From positions 1 through 41,093 of the forward strand of contig CADBBK010000028.1 of NCBI GenBank assembly GCA_902792895.1: 41,093 nucleotides of DNA. Direction: 5' to 3'. The stretch comes from an uncultured Bacteroidales bacterium (GTDB lineage: Bacteria; Bacteroidota; Bacteroidia; Bacteroidales; Muribaculaceae). Shown in pieces: positions 1 through 9,018 of the stretch. Position 1 is the first letter of the stretch, and every line of letters starts with the position of its first letter. The notes beneath the pieces were generated by a model that was not told where the DNA came from, ran no database searches, and saw nothing but the letters and a program-made list of their open reading frames with translations. The translations under genes were made by a program, and so were the position numbers.

Positions 1-16
1 AAACGAGAAAATTGTT

Positions 17-922
17 ATGCAACGACTCAGAAGAACAATGATGTTTGTCCCTGGTAACAACCCGGGAATGATGGCCGACGCTCACATCTACGGTCCCGAT
101 TCAATTATGCTCGACCTCGAGGACTCTGTCACCATGGCCGAGAAGGACGCTGCGCGTCTGCTGGTTCACAACGCACTCAAGACCATCGACTATGGCAACA
201 CCGAGATGGTGGTACGTATCAACCCGCTGAACACCCCTTACGGCAAGAAGGATGTTGAGGCAGTGGTAAAGGCTGGCGTTCACGTCATCCGCATGCCCAA
301 GACCGAGACCGCCGAGGAGGTAGTGGAACTCGAGAAGGAAATTATCAAGGTGGAGACCGAGCTGGGTTGCGTAGGCCGCACTCAGATCATGGCCGCCATC
401 GAGAGCACGCTGGGCGCACTCAACGCCTATGCTATCGCCACCGCCAGCAAGCGCATGATGGGTATCGCCCTGGGCGCCGAGGACTACTGCGCTAACCTGA
501 AGGCACAGCGCACGACGGGCGACTCGCCCTTCTTCGGCATGGAGCTGCAAATGGCTCGTCAGTGCATCGTGACGGCTGCCCGCGCTGCCGGCATCGATGC
601 CCTGGACACCGTGTTCAGCAACCTCAACGACATGGACACCTTCCGTCGTGAGGTCGAGATGATTAAGGCAATGGGCTTCGACGGTAAGTCCATCATCAAT
701 CCTCGCCAAATCGAGGTTGTCAACGAGATCTTCGCTCCGAAGGAGAAGGAAATCGAGAAGGCCAAGACCATCCTCGCCGCCATCAAGGAGGCCGAGAAGC
801 GCGGCAGCGGCGTTATCGCCGTCAACGGCAAGATGGTTGACCGCCCCGTGGTTATCAGAGCACAACGTACCATCGACCTGGCCATCGCGTCGGGCATCAT
901 GACAAAGGAGGACTTAGCATGA
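17..922 (+). CDS. citE: Citrate lyase beta subunit (citryl-CoA lyase)
   Basis: This is the beta subunit of citrate lyase, which cleaves the citryl-thioester on the acyl carrier protein to acetyl-ACP and oxaloacetate in the cytosol. The 301 residues match the usual family length and fold type (HpcH/HpaI-like TIM barrel). Visible family motifs are FVPGNNPGM near the start, LDLEDSV at about residues 32-38, IALGAEDY in the middle and GFDGKSIINPRQ near residue 220. The frame is open upstream to the window edge, but the ATG at 17 gives the normal N-terminus. The acyl carrier gene citD is not in the window and probably lies just upstream. The stop overlaps the citF start by four bases (ATGA), so the two are translationally coupled. 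Confidence 0.95.
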   Translation: MQRLRRTMMFVPGNNPGMMADAHIYGPDSIMLDLEDSVTMAEKDAARLLVHNALKTIDYGNTEMVVRINPLNTPYGKKDVEAVVKAGVHVIRMPKTETAEEVVELEKEIIKVETELGCVGRTQIMAAIESTLGALNAYAIATASKRMMGIALGAEDYCANLKAQRTTGDSPFFGMELQMARQCIVTAARAAGIDALDTVFSNLNDMDTFRREVEMIKAMGFDGKSIINPRQIEVVNEIFAPKEKEIEKAKTILAAIKEAEKRGSGVIAVNGKMVDRPVVIRAQRTIDLAIASGIMTKEDLA

Positions 923-2457
923 ACAGTATCAAAGATAGAGCAGCCCTGATTGCTGCCGCAGCCAAAGAAATGGGTAAGGAAGTCTATAACGACGCCCAAA
1001 AGAAGAAAGATCTCACGCCGCGCCACGAGTTGCAGCGCAAGAGCAGTAAGGTTGTCACCCTGGAGGAAGCTATCAAGAAGAGCGGCCTGAAGGATGGCAT
1101 GACCATCTCGTTCCACCACCACTTCCGTGGCGGTGACAAGGTCATCAACATGGTTGTTGCCAAGCTCGCCGAGATGGGCTTCAAGAACCTGACGCTGGCC
1201 TCATCGAGCCTCATCGACGTGCATGAGCCCCTGATTGAGCACATCAAGAACGGTGTTATCACCCAGCTGCACACCAGCGGTCTGCGTGGCAACCTCGCTA
1301 CCGAGGTATCGCACGGCCTGATGGAGAAGCCCGTCGTATTCCGTTCGCACGGTTCGCGTGGCTATGCCATCAAGAGTGGTGAACTGCACATCGACGTTGC
1401 CTTCCTGGGTGCCTCGTCGTGCGACCCCCTGGGCAACGCTGCCGGTTACTCGACCAGCGAGAACGCCAAGAGCATCTGCGGTTCTCTGGGTTATGCCCTG
1501 CCCGATGCCAAGTACGCTGACAAGACCGTCATCCTGACCGATGACCTGGTGGACTATCCCAACCAGCACAACGCCATCAGCGAGGCCGATGTTGACTACG
1601 TTGTTGTCGTTGACTCGGTAGGTGACTCGAGCAAGATTTCCTCGGGTGCCATCCGCGACACCAAGAACCCCCGCGACATCCTGTTGGCTAAGCAGGCTGC
1701 CAAGGTGGTCATGAACAGCGGCTACTTTGAGAACGGTTTCTCACTGCAGACCGGTTCGGGCGGTGCTTCGCTCGCCGTGACCAAGTATCTGCGTCAGGGT
1801 ATGATCGACAAGGGCATCAAGGCCAGCTTCGCTCTGGGTGGCATCACCAGCCACATGGTGAAACTGCACCAGGAAGGCCTGATCGGTCGCCTGATCGACG
1901 TTCAGTCGTTTGACAAGGTGGCTGCCGAGTCGTTGATGAACGACCCGATGCACAAGAGCGTATCGGCCAACGAGTATGCCGCCATGCTGGAGCCGGGTGC
2001 TGCTACCCACTTCCTGGATGTCGTTATCCTGTCGGCTCTCGAGGTTGACGTGAACTTCAACGTGAACGTGCTCGTCGGTAGCGACGGTATCATCCGCGGC
2101 GCCATCGGCGGTCACCCCGACACCGCTCAGGACAGCGCCCTGTCAGTCATCGTTTGCCCGCTGCTGCGCGGCCGCATCCCCTGCGTCGTTGACGAGGTAA
2201 CCACCCTGATCACCCCGGGCAGCAACGTTGACGTTGTCGTTACCGAGTACGGTATCGCCGTTAACCCCAACCGTCCCGAGATCAAGGAGCGTCTGGAGGC
2301 TGCCGGCCTGCACATCGTGGACATCCACGACCTGGCTGCCAAGGCCCGCTCGATCATCGGCAATCCCGCTCCCCTGCCCTTCGGCGACAAGGTTGTGGGC
2401 GTCGTGCTGAACCGCGACGGCTCGGTACAGGATGTGATCAAGAACATCGTGGGCTAA
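919..2457 (+). CDS. citF: Citrate lyase alpha subunit (citrate:ACP transferase)
   Basis: The alpha subunit exchanges the acetyl group on the acyl carrier protein for citrate, forming citryl-ACP for CitE. The length of 512 residues is typical. Family features include the SFHHHFRGGD segment at about residues 63-72, GASSCDPLGNA near 170, the SGGASLAVTKYLRQG segment near 280 and the ITPGSNVDVVVTEYGIAVNP segment near 440. It overlaps citE by four bases and is followed after 44 bp by citX, so citE-citF-citX-citCG form one transcription unit. No irregularities are visible in the frame. Confidence 0.95.
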   Translation: MNSIKDRAALIAAAAKEMGKEVYNDAQKKKDLTPRHELQRKSSKVVTLEEAIKKSGLKDGMTISFHHHFRGGDKVINMVVAKLAEMGFKNLTLASSSLIDVHEPLIEHIKNGVITQLHTSGLRGNLATEVSHGLMEKPVVFRSHGSRGYAIKSGELHIDVAFLGASSCDPLGNAAGYSTSENAKSICGSLGYALPDAKYADKTVILTDDLVDYPNQHNAISEADVDYVVVVDSVGDSSKISSGAIRDTKNPRDILLAKQAAKVVMNSGYFENGFSLQTGSGGASLAVTKYLRQGMIDKGIKASFALGGITSHMVKLHQEGLIGRLIDVQSFDKVAAESLMNDPMHKSVSANEYAAMLEPGAATHFLDVVILSALEVDVNFNVNVLVGSDGIIRGAIGGHPDTAQDSALSVIVCPLLRGRIPCVVDEVTTLITPGSNVDVVVTEYGIAVNPNRPEIKERLEAAGLHIVDIHDLAAKARSIIGNPAPLPFGDKVVGVVLNRDGSVQDVIKNIVG

Positions 2458-2501
2458 TTCCCGCTTAGCATTAATTAGCCTAAAGCCTATAGACACTAGC
2501 G

Positions 2502-3005
2502 ATGGAGATTACGCTCGACGCTCTACTGCTCAGCCGTGACAATCGTCACGCGCTGCAACAGCAGTTGCTACAGCAACACCCCGGTGGCACTCTCGTGTGC
2601 CTGACGGTGGTGATGCCCGGCAGCGTCAAGCGTAATCTCTACTCGGTGGTGACCGCACAGGCCGCCTTGACCGCCCTGCTCGACCGAATGGGCGAACACG
2701 TCAAGGCCACCCGCGCCCGGGACCTGGTAACCGGTTATGAGGCCTACCTCATCACCGACTTGCCGGCGCTCGAGGCCAAACGTGTGACTTGTGACATTGA
2801 AGACAGCCACCCGTTGGGGCGGCTGTTCGACATTGATGTCATGGGTGCCGACGGCATGCCCATCACCCGCCAGACGGTGGGTGGCGAGCCCCGTCGCTGC
2901 CTGTTGTGTGACCACGAGTCACGCTGGTGCATGCGCAACCACAGCCACACTCAGGAAGAACTGATGGCCCACATCCGACAGCTGATTGACGACTATGTTC
3001 GATAA
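2502..3005 (+). CDS. citX: Holo-ACP synthase, citrate lyase (CitX)
   Basis: CitX transfers the phosphoribosyl-dephospho-CoA prosthetic group from its triphosphate precursor onto apo-CitD. The 167 residues carry the family pattern: an N-terminal helix rich in R/Q, a VMPGSVKRN segment, a central EDSHPLGRLFDIDVM motif, and a cysteine/histidine stretch, C-LLC-DHESRWCMRNH, near residues 133-145. The downstream CitC-CitG coding sequence begins inside the last codons of citX, which suggests coupled translation. CitX works directly with the CitG half of the downstream fusion protein, which makes its substrate. Confidence 0.9.
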   Translation: MEITLDALLLSRDNRHALQQQLLQQHPGGTLVCLTVVMPGSVKRNLYSVVTAQAALTALLDRMGEHVKATRARDLVTGYEAYLITDLPALEAKRVTCDIEDSHPLGRLFDIDVMGADGMPITRQTVGGEPRRCLLCDHESRWCMRNHSHTQEELMAHIRQLIDDYVR

Positions 3006-4758
3006 CTTTGAAATCTGTGACATGCCGCTCTCGCTCAAGTCCAACAGGACCCGAGTGGAGCGTTTCCTTGCCGACAGTGGCCTGCGTCTGGAAGACGTGG
3101 ACTACTATGCCGCCGTCAGCGATGACGAGGGCAACATCATTGCCGGCGGGGGGCTGCAGGGCAACGTTATCAAGTGCATAGCCGTGGGCGAGGCAGCCCG
3201 TGAGACCGGTTTGAGCAACAAGCTGATCTCGCACCTCATCGGCATGGCGACCCAGCAGGGAGCCGAGTCGGTGAAGGTCTTCACCAAGCCCGACAACAGC
3301 ACCATCTTCCAGAGCATGGGCTTCCGCATCATCGCCCGTTCGCCCAAGGCCATCCTGATGGAGAACGGCATGAGAGGCATCGGCCGCTATACCGACTACC
3401 TGCGCCGCGTGCGTGGTGACCGTCCTGACGGGGCTGCTGCCATCGTGATGAACGCCAACCCGTTCACGCTGGGTCACCGTTATCTGGTGCTGCAGGCTGC
3501 CGAGATGGCCTCGACACTGTATGTCATCGTCGTGCGCGAGGACCGCTCCGCGTTCAGCTATGCCGAACGCCTGGCGATGATCAAGGCAGGCTGCGAAGAG
3601 CTGGACAACGTCGTTGTGGTTGAGGGAAGTGAATATGCCATCAGCGAGTTGACATTCCCCACCTACTTCCTCAAGCAGGTGACCGATGCCACCGACACCC
3701 ACATCATGCTGGACCTGGACCTGTTTACCACTCACATCGCTCCCGCCCTGGGTGTGACCACACGCTATGTGGGCAGCGAGCCGATTGACGAGCTGACGGC
3801 CAGATACAACGAACTCATGCAGGAGCAGTTGCCACAACACGGCATCGAGGTGAAAACCGTGGAGCGCCTAATGCTTGACGGCCAGCCCGTGAGCGCATCG
3901 CGCGTGCGCCAAGCACTTGCCGACGGCTCGTTGCGTCATGCCGACGCTCTGGTAGTCAACACCACCAGCCCCTACCTCATCGCCCATCTGGCAACCGACG
4001 CCCTGCGCGCCGAGCTCGACACTACGCCCAAGCCCGGTCTCGTGGACCGCCACGACAACGGGGCTCACCGTGACATGGACTGGGGCTTGATGAGCAAGAG
4101 CATTGATGCGCTGCACCCCTTCCTGGTGCAACTGGCACTGAACGGCCACAACCGCGCTGAGCATTATGAACTGCCTGATGCCCAGGAGGTCCGCCTCATC
4201 GGGCTCGAGGCCGAGCAGGCCATGCTCAAGGCTACAGGCGGCATCAACACCCATCGCGGTGCACTGTTCGCCATGGGCCTGACCACGCTGGCCGCCGCAT
4301 GGTGCATGACGCGCGATGGTATCATCGCCAGCAAGCAGTTGCGTGAAATCATCATGCAGGTCGCTGAGCAATTCGCTCCCACGGCAGGCACCCACGGCAA
4401 CGAGGCCGTGAATGCCTACCGCGTGACCGGAGCCCTCGACCTGGCCAAGGGTGGCTATAGCCAGCTGTTCAACAACTGGCTGCCCGCCTATCGTGGCTAT
4501 CGCACTGATGATGCCTCAACGGCCCGCCACCGCCTGCTGCTGCTCATCATGAGCCAGCTGGACGACACCAACGTCATCCACCGCGTGGGCTTCGACATGG
4601 CCCAGCAGGTCAAGCAGGAAGCCCGAGCACTGCTCGAGGACTTCAGCATCGCCGGCATGGAGCAGATGAACCGCGACTACATCGGGCGCAACATCTCGCC
4701 CGGCGGCAGCGCCGACATGGTATCGCTCACATTATTCATTGATTCATTATTGAATTGA
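2995..4758 (+). CDS. citCG: Citrate lyase ligase fused to triphosphoribosyl-dephospho-CoA synthase (CitC-CitG)
   Basis: This is a single 587-residue reading frame with two maturation enzymes. Residues 1 to about 320 match CitC, which acetylates the CitD prosthetic group with acetate and ATP: a GNAT-like N-terminal region, then a nucleotidyltransferase half with NANPFTLGHRY (the HxGH-type motif) and SASRVRQAL. Residues from about 325 match CitG, which makes the prosthetic-group precursor from ATP and dephospho-CoA: TPKPGLVDRHDNGAHRDMDW, GGINTHRGALF and THGNEAVNAY. I chose ATG 2995 over the in-frame TTG at 2986; it overlaps the end of citX. CitC and CitG are usually separate proteins, and in some bacteria CitG is fused to CitX instead, so the C-G arrangement is notable. 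The junction contains no stop or shift. Confidence 0.88.
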   Translation: MFDNFEICDMPLSLKSNRTRVERFLADSGLRLEDVDYYAAVSDDEGNIIAGGGLQGNVIKCIAVGEAARETGLSNKLISHLIGMATQQGAESVKVFTKPDNSTIFQSMGFRIIARSPKAILMENGMRGIGRYTDYLRRVRGDRPDGAAAIVMNANPFTLGHRYLVLQAAEMASTLYVIVVREDRSAFSYAERLAMIKAGCEELDNVVVVEGSEYAISELTFPTYFLKQVTDATDTHIMLDLDLFTTHIAPALGVTTRYVGSEPIDELTARYNELMQEQLPQHGIEVKTVERLMLDGQPVSASRVRQALADGSLRHADALVVNTTSPYLIAHLATDALRAELDTTPKPGLVDRHDNGAHRDMDWGLMSKSIDALHPFLVQLALNGHNRAEHYELPDAQEVRLIGLEAEQAMLKATGGINTHRGALFAMGLTTLAAAWCMTRDGIIASKQLREIIMQVAEQFAPTAGTHGNEAVNAYRVTGALDLAKGGYSQLFNNWLPAYRGYRTDDASTARHRLLLLIMSQLDDTNVIHRVGFDMAQQVKQEARALLEDFSIAGMEQMNRDYIGRNISPGGSADMVSLTLFIDSLLN

Positions 4759-4797
4759 ACTAACCTATATATCAATTAACATTTTCAAAATTTTATC

Positions 4798-6988
4798 ATG
4801 GTAGAATTAATCAAACAAGGAGTTTACTTAATCAACGGTAACGAAATTCGCACTGATGCCACTGGTCTTCCCACGCCTGACGAGGCCCGTGAGAACACCA
4901 TCACCTACGGCATCCTGCGCAGTCACGATGTAGACGGCAGCAAGGGTAAAAAGATGCGCATCCGCTTCGACGCAATGATGTCGCACGACATCACCTACGT
5001 GGGCATTATCCAAACCGCCCGCGCCAGTGGTCTCGAGAAGTTCCCCCTGCCCTATGCAATGACCAACTGCCACCTCGGCTGCCAAGAAGTACGGCGGTAT
5101 CTACGTGCCCGCTAACCAAGCCGTTATCCACCAGTTCGCCCGCGAGGCCATGGTGAAGTGCGGTAACATGATTCTGGGTAGTGACAGCCACACCCGCTAC
5201 GGCTCGCTCGGTAACATGGGCGTCGGTGAAGGCGGTGGTGAGCTCGTGAAGCAGCTCCTGTGCAACACTTGGGACATCAACGCTCCCGAGGTTGTTCTGG
5301 TATGGTTGGAAGGCGCACCCAAGAAGGGTGTAGGTCCCCACGATGTTGCTATCTCGCTGGTAAAGGCCACCTTCGAGAGCGGCTTTGTTAAGAACAAGGT
5401 GCTCGAGTTTGCAGGCCCTGGCGTGAAGAACCTGCCCATCGACTTCCGTAACGGTATCGATATCATGACCACCGAGACCACCTGCTTGAGCTCGATCTGG
5501 GTAACCGACGACGAGGTGAAGCACCACTACGAGCTGCACAAACGTCCCGAGGACTTCAAGGTACTGCAACCCGGTGAGGTGGCTTACTACGACAGCATGA
5601 TCAAGATCGACCTGAGCACTCAGGAGAGCATGATCGCCCTGCCCTACCACCCCAGCAACGCATTCACCATCCACGAGCTGCAGGCCAATCCCGTCGAGAT
5701 CCTGCGCAAGGTCGAGGAGGACACCAAGAAGCGCTTTGGCGACAAGGTACAGTGCGACCTCGTTGACAAGGTGATGAAGGACGGCAAGGTACAGGCCGAC
5801 CAGGGTATCATCGCCGGCTGCTCGGGCGGTACCTATGACAACCTGAGCGCTGCTGCTGCCATCATGCGCGGCAAGAGCATCGGTAACGACTACTTCACCA
5901 TGAGCGCTTATCCCCAGTCGGTTCCCGTTTACATGGCTACCGTTCGCGAGCGCATCGTTGAGGAGCTGCTCGAGGCTGGTGTAATCATCAAACCCGCCTT
6001 CTGCGGTCCTTGCTTCGGTGCCGGTGACGTGCCCAGCAACAACGGTCTGTCGATCCGCCACACCACCCGCAACTTCCCCAACCGCGAGGGTTCCAAGCCC
6101 GGCCAGGGTCAGATCTCGCTGGTTGCCCTGATGGACGCCCGCTCGATTGCAGCTACCGCTGCTAACGGAGGCATTATCACCGCTGCCACCGACGTTGACT
6201 ACACCGACGACCACAAGCCTTATCAGTACGATGCAAGCATCTATGAGCGCCGCGTTTATTACGGCTTCGACAAGGCTAATGTCGATGTCGAGCTGCGCTA
6301 CGGTCCCAACATCAAGGACTGGCCCAAGATGTATGCTATGGAGGACAACATGCTGCTCGAACTGGCAGCCGTTATCCACGACAGCGTGACCACCACCGAC
6401 GAGTTGATCCCCTCGGGTGAGACCTCGAGCTACCGCTCCAACCCGCTGAAGCTCTCCGAGTTCGCCCTCTCGCGCCGCGTGCCTGAGTACGTAGGCCTGA
6501 GCAAGCGCATCCAGGAGCAGGATCACGAGCGCCGCGACGGCAAGTGCCCGCAGCACGTGCTCGACGCACTCGCTAAGGTAGGTGCCAAGCCCGAGAACAC
6601 CTCGTTTGGCTCTTGCGTATTTGCCCACAAGCCCGGTGACGGTTCTGCCCGTGAGCAGGCTGCATCGTGCCAGAAGGTGCTCGGCGGTGACGCCAACATC
6701 TGCTACGAGTACGCTACCAAGCGCTATCGCAGCAACTGCATCAACTGGGGTATCGTTCCCTTCACCATCGCTAACGATGTTGAGTTCAACTACAACCCTG
6801 GTGACATGGTATTCATCCCCGGCATCCGTGAGGCCATCATCAATGGCAAGGAGGAAATCGATGCCAAGGTTATCGCTGCCGACGGCGTACATGACCTGCA
6901 CCTCTACTTCCAGAACCTGACTCCGGACGAGCGCACCATCCTCGCCGAGGGCTGCCTGATGAACTACTACGCTTCGCAGAAGAAGTAA
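4798..6988 (+). pseudogene. Aconitase-family hydratase, frameshifted
   Basis: This is an aconitase-superfamily hydratase of the type found in Clostridia and Bacteroidales (about 750 residues when intact), probably interconverting citrate and isocitrate. The N-terminal part runs in frame from 4798 to the TNCH motif ending at 5073. Homology resumes one frame over at 5078 (AAKKYGGIYVPANQAVIHQ) and continues to 6988 with GSDSHTRYG, CSGG and GPCFGAGD cluster-binding and active-site motifs. From memory of the family about 20 residues should lie between, so about 56 bp appear to be lost, which shifts the frame. The missing piece includes part of the first active-site segment. All else is well preserved, so this may be an assembly error, a very recent pseudogene, or strain variation. 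It sits 39 bp after citCG and upstream of icd. Confidence 0.85.
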
Positions 6989-6995
6989 TTCTTAA

Positions 6996-7029
6996 TTCCA
7001 GTCATGGGCATACGGGCCCATGACTGGAA
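6996..7029 (+). terminator. Perfect 14-bp hairpin after the hydratase gene
   Basis: The arms 6996-7009 and 7016-7029 are perfectly complementary (TTCCAGTCATGGGC and its complement) with a six-base loop. No clear T-run follows, so it may protect the 3' end, partly terminate the upstream citrate operon, or separate hydratase and icd expression. Confidence 0.6.
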
Positions 7030-7138
7030 GTTTAAAGTTCAGTGGTTAGGATTCAGAGGTCTACCCATTGGACATCAAGACACAAACAACTATTTATCAA
7101 TCATTTATAAACGAAACTGATTTTAATTATCAATTAAA

Positions 7139-8278
7139 ATGGAAAAAATTAAGATGACCACTCCCATCGTGGAGATGGACGGTGACGAGATGACCCGCAT
7201 CCTGTGGAAGATGATCAAGGACGAACTCATCCTTCCGTTTGTTGACCTCAAGAGCGAATACTACGACCTGGGTCTTGTAAAGCGTGACGAGACTGGTGAC
7301 AAGATCACCATCGAGGCTGCTGAGGCTTGCAAGAAGTATGGTGTCGGCGTGAAGTGCGCTACCATTACCCCCAACCTGAAACGCATGGACGAGTACAAGC
7401 TGCACGAGATGTGGAAGAGCCCCAACGGCACAATCCGTTCGATCCTCGACGGTACCGTATTCCGCGCTCCCATCACCATCCCGAGCATCAAGCCCGTTGT
7501 GAAGAACTGGGAGAAGCCCATCACCATTGCTCGTCATGCCTATGGCGACGTTTACAAGAGCGTTGAGCTGCGTGCCGACGAACCCGGTGTTGCCAAGCTC
7601 GTCTTTGACGGTGAGAGCGGCAAGCACGAAGAGGTCGTTATCCACGAGTTCAAGGGCGCTGGCGTCCTCCAAGGTATGCACAACCTGGACAAGTCCATCC
7701 GTTCGTTTGCTCACAGCTGCTTCAAGTATGCTATCGACACCAAGCAGGATCTGTGGTTCTCGACCAAGGACACCATCAGCAAGAAGTATGACGCTCAGTT
7801 CCGCATCATCTTTGAGGAGGTTTACGAGCAGAACTACCGCAGCAAGGGTGGTTACATCTGGGCTTGCAAGAACTACGACGGCGACGTGATGAGCGACATG
7901 GTCAGCACCGCCTTCGGTTCATTGGCTATGATGACCAGCGTACTCGTTAGCCCCGACGGCAACTACGAGTATGAGGCTGCCCACGGTACCGTAACCCGCC
8001 ACTACTACAAGTACCTCGAGGGCGAGGAGACTTCCACCAACCCCATGGCTACCATCTTTGCATGGAGCGGTGCCCTGCGCAAGCGCGGTGAGAAGGACGG
8101 TTTGAAGGACCTCATGAACTTCGGTGACCAGCTCGAGGCTGCATGCTTCGACACCCTCAACTCGGGTATCGTTACCAAGGACCTCGTGAACCTAATGGAA
8201 GGTGTTGACGCCAAGGCTGTCAACAGCGCCGAGTTCATCAAGACCATCCGCACCAACCTCGAGAAGCGCCTCGGCTAA
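7139..8278 (+). CDS. icd: NADP-dependent isocitrate dehydrogenase, type II (eukaryote-like)
   Basis: This enzyme oxidises and decarboxylates isocitrate to 2-oxoglutarate with NADP. At 379 residues it belongs to the eukaryote-like subfamily rather than the Escherichia coli type: [18 protein letters not shown] near the start, [17 protein letters not shown], the [18 protein letters not shown] stretch at about residues 121-138, and [11 protein letters not shown] near 280. It lies 150 bp after the hydratase gene, separated by a hairpin, and is followed by a strong terminator. With the hydratase and citrate lyase it defines a local citrate to 2-oxoglutarate route, most likely feeding glutamate synthesis. 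Confidence 0.93.
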   Translation: MEKIKMTTPIVEMDGDEMTRILWKMIKDELILPFVDLKSEYYDLGLVKRDETGDKITIEAAEACKKYGVGVKCATITPNLKRMDEYKLHEMWKSPNGTIRSILDGTVFRAPITIPSIKPVVKNWEKPITIARHAYGDVYKSVELRADEPGVAKLVFDGESGKHEEVVIHEFKGAGVLQGMHNLDKSIRSFAHSCFKYAIDTKQDLWFSTKDTISKKYDAQFRIIFEEVYEQNYRSKGGYIWACKNYDGDVMSDMVSTAFGSLAMMTSVLVSPDGNYEYEAAHGTVTRHYYKYLEGEETSTNPMATIFAWSGALRKRGEKDGLKDLMNFGDQLEAACFDTLNSGIVTKDLVNLMEGVDAKAVNSAEFIKTIRTNLEKRLG

Positions 8279-8313
8279 TCCGACGACGTTTCTATCGAGA
8301 GACAACCCTCAAA

Positions 8314-8355
8314 GAGGGCTGCGGCACCAGTTGCTGCGGCCCTCGTTTGTTCCTT
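8314..8355 (+). terminator. Rho-independent terminator of icd
   Basis: A 13-bp stem (8314-8326 with 8332-8344, two G-U pairs) with a five-base loop is followed by a T-rich tail (GTTTGTTCCTTT). It closes the citrate/icd block. Confidence 0.85.
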
Positions 8356-8428
8356 TGCTGACAAATATAAATAAAATTTAGGTTAGCTTTTATTCTCTGT
8401 TTTCCTTTCAATTATTGGAAACACTTTG

Positions 8429-8436
8429 TATCTTTG
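8429..8436 (+). promoter_or_regulatory. Putative -7 box (TATCTTTG)
   Basis: TATCTTTG matches the Bacteroidetes TAnnTTTG element and lies 30 bp before the ATG at 8467. No convincing TTG element is seen at the right distance upstream. Confidence 0.5.
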
Positions 8437-8466
8437 TCATCGTTAATTTTTTGATTGAGAAGATTT

Positions 8467-8919
8467 ATGGGAAATGAAAATAAAGGGTTTCTGCCCATTA
8501 CTGGATATTACGGATATGTGCTTGGAGAGAACATATCAAAGCATTTGGCTAAGACCCATACAGTGGAGCACTTTTGGCCTACGTTTATTAGCGACACCTA
8601 CCATTTTGAAGATGATGACATTGAAGTATCATGCGATACCGAGGGCGTAATCAAGACCATCGGTTGCTCAAATTCCTTTATCTTCTATGGTAATGAACTC
8701 ATCGGAATGGACATCAATGAGTTCTTAGACTTGGTTGATGACCACCTCTGCAATGAAACTGGTGAAACTGTCACTGATTCTAATGGCAACAAGCGTTTTT
8801 ATGATGTTTTTGAATATCCCAACCTGAATCTGCAGGTGTGGAGTCTGGACGATACAATTCAAAAGATCAAGATCTGCTCCTCTTTCTGGTGGTACGAAGA
8901 AAACGAGGAGACTGACTGA
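8467..8919 (+). CDS. Unrecognised cytosolic protein
   Basis: I do not recognise this family. The reading frame could begin at a TTG at 8455, but the ATG at 8467 (MGNENKGFLPITGYYG) sits at a sensible distance from the -7 box at 8429-8436 and gives 150 residues. There is no signal peptide or membrane segment. The protein is acidic, rich in aromatic residues and has a predicted alternating beta pattern; a C-terminal SSFWWYEENEE stretch is distinctive. Size and composition resemble single-domain immunity or SMI1-like proteins, but no specific motif supports that. It is monocistronic between the icd terminator and the promoter at 8942. Confidence 0.65.
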   Translation: MGNENKGFLPITGYYGYVLGENISKHLAKTHTVEHFWPTFISDTYHFEDDDIEVSCDTEGVIKTIGCSNSFIFYGNELIGMDINEFLDLVDDHLCNETGETVTDSNGNKRFYDVFEYPNLNLQVWSLDDTIQKIKICSSFWWYEENEETD

Positions 8920-8941
8920 TTCAAAAAATCGGTACTATTAA

Positions 8942-8972
8942 TTGATGCTTTGGGGATTTCTCGTTATATTTG
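8942..8972 (+). promoter_or_regulatory. Promoter of the secreted protein gene
   Basis: TTG at 8942-8944, 20 bp, then TATATTTG at 8965-8972, which matches the Bacteroidetes promoter consensus. It lies about 45 bp before the start codon at 9019. Confidence 0.7.
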
Positions 8973-9018
8973 CAGTCTATCATTCATTTATGTTTAACCA
9001 ATTAACAAGTATCACGTT

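Noticed and set aside
2863-3840. Open frame of 325 codons on the minus strand
   Set aside because: It is antisense to citX/citCG, with no domain or signal; the plus-strand genes are well supported.
5006-6901. Open frame of 631 codons on the minus strand
   Set aside because: It is the antisense shadow of the hydratase gene, caused by its biased codon use; the plus strand has clear homology throughout.
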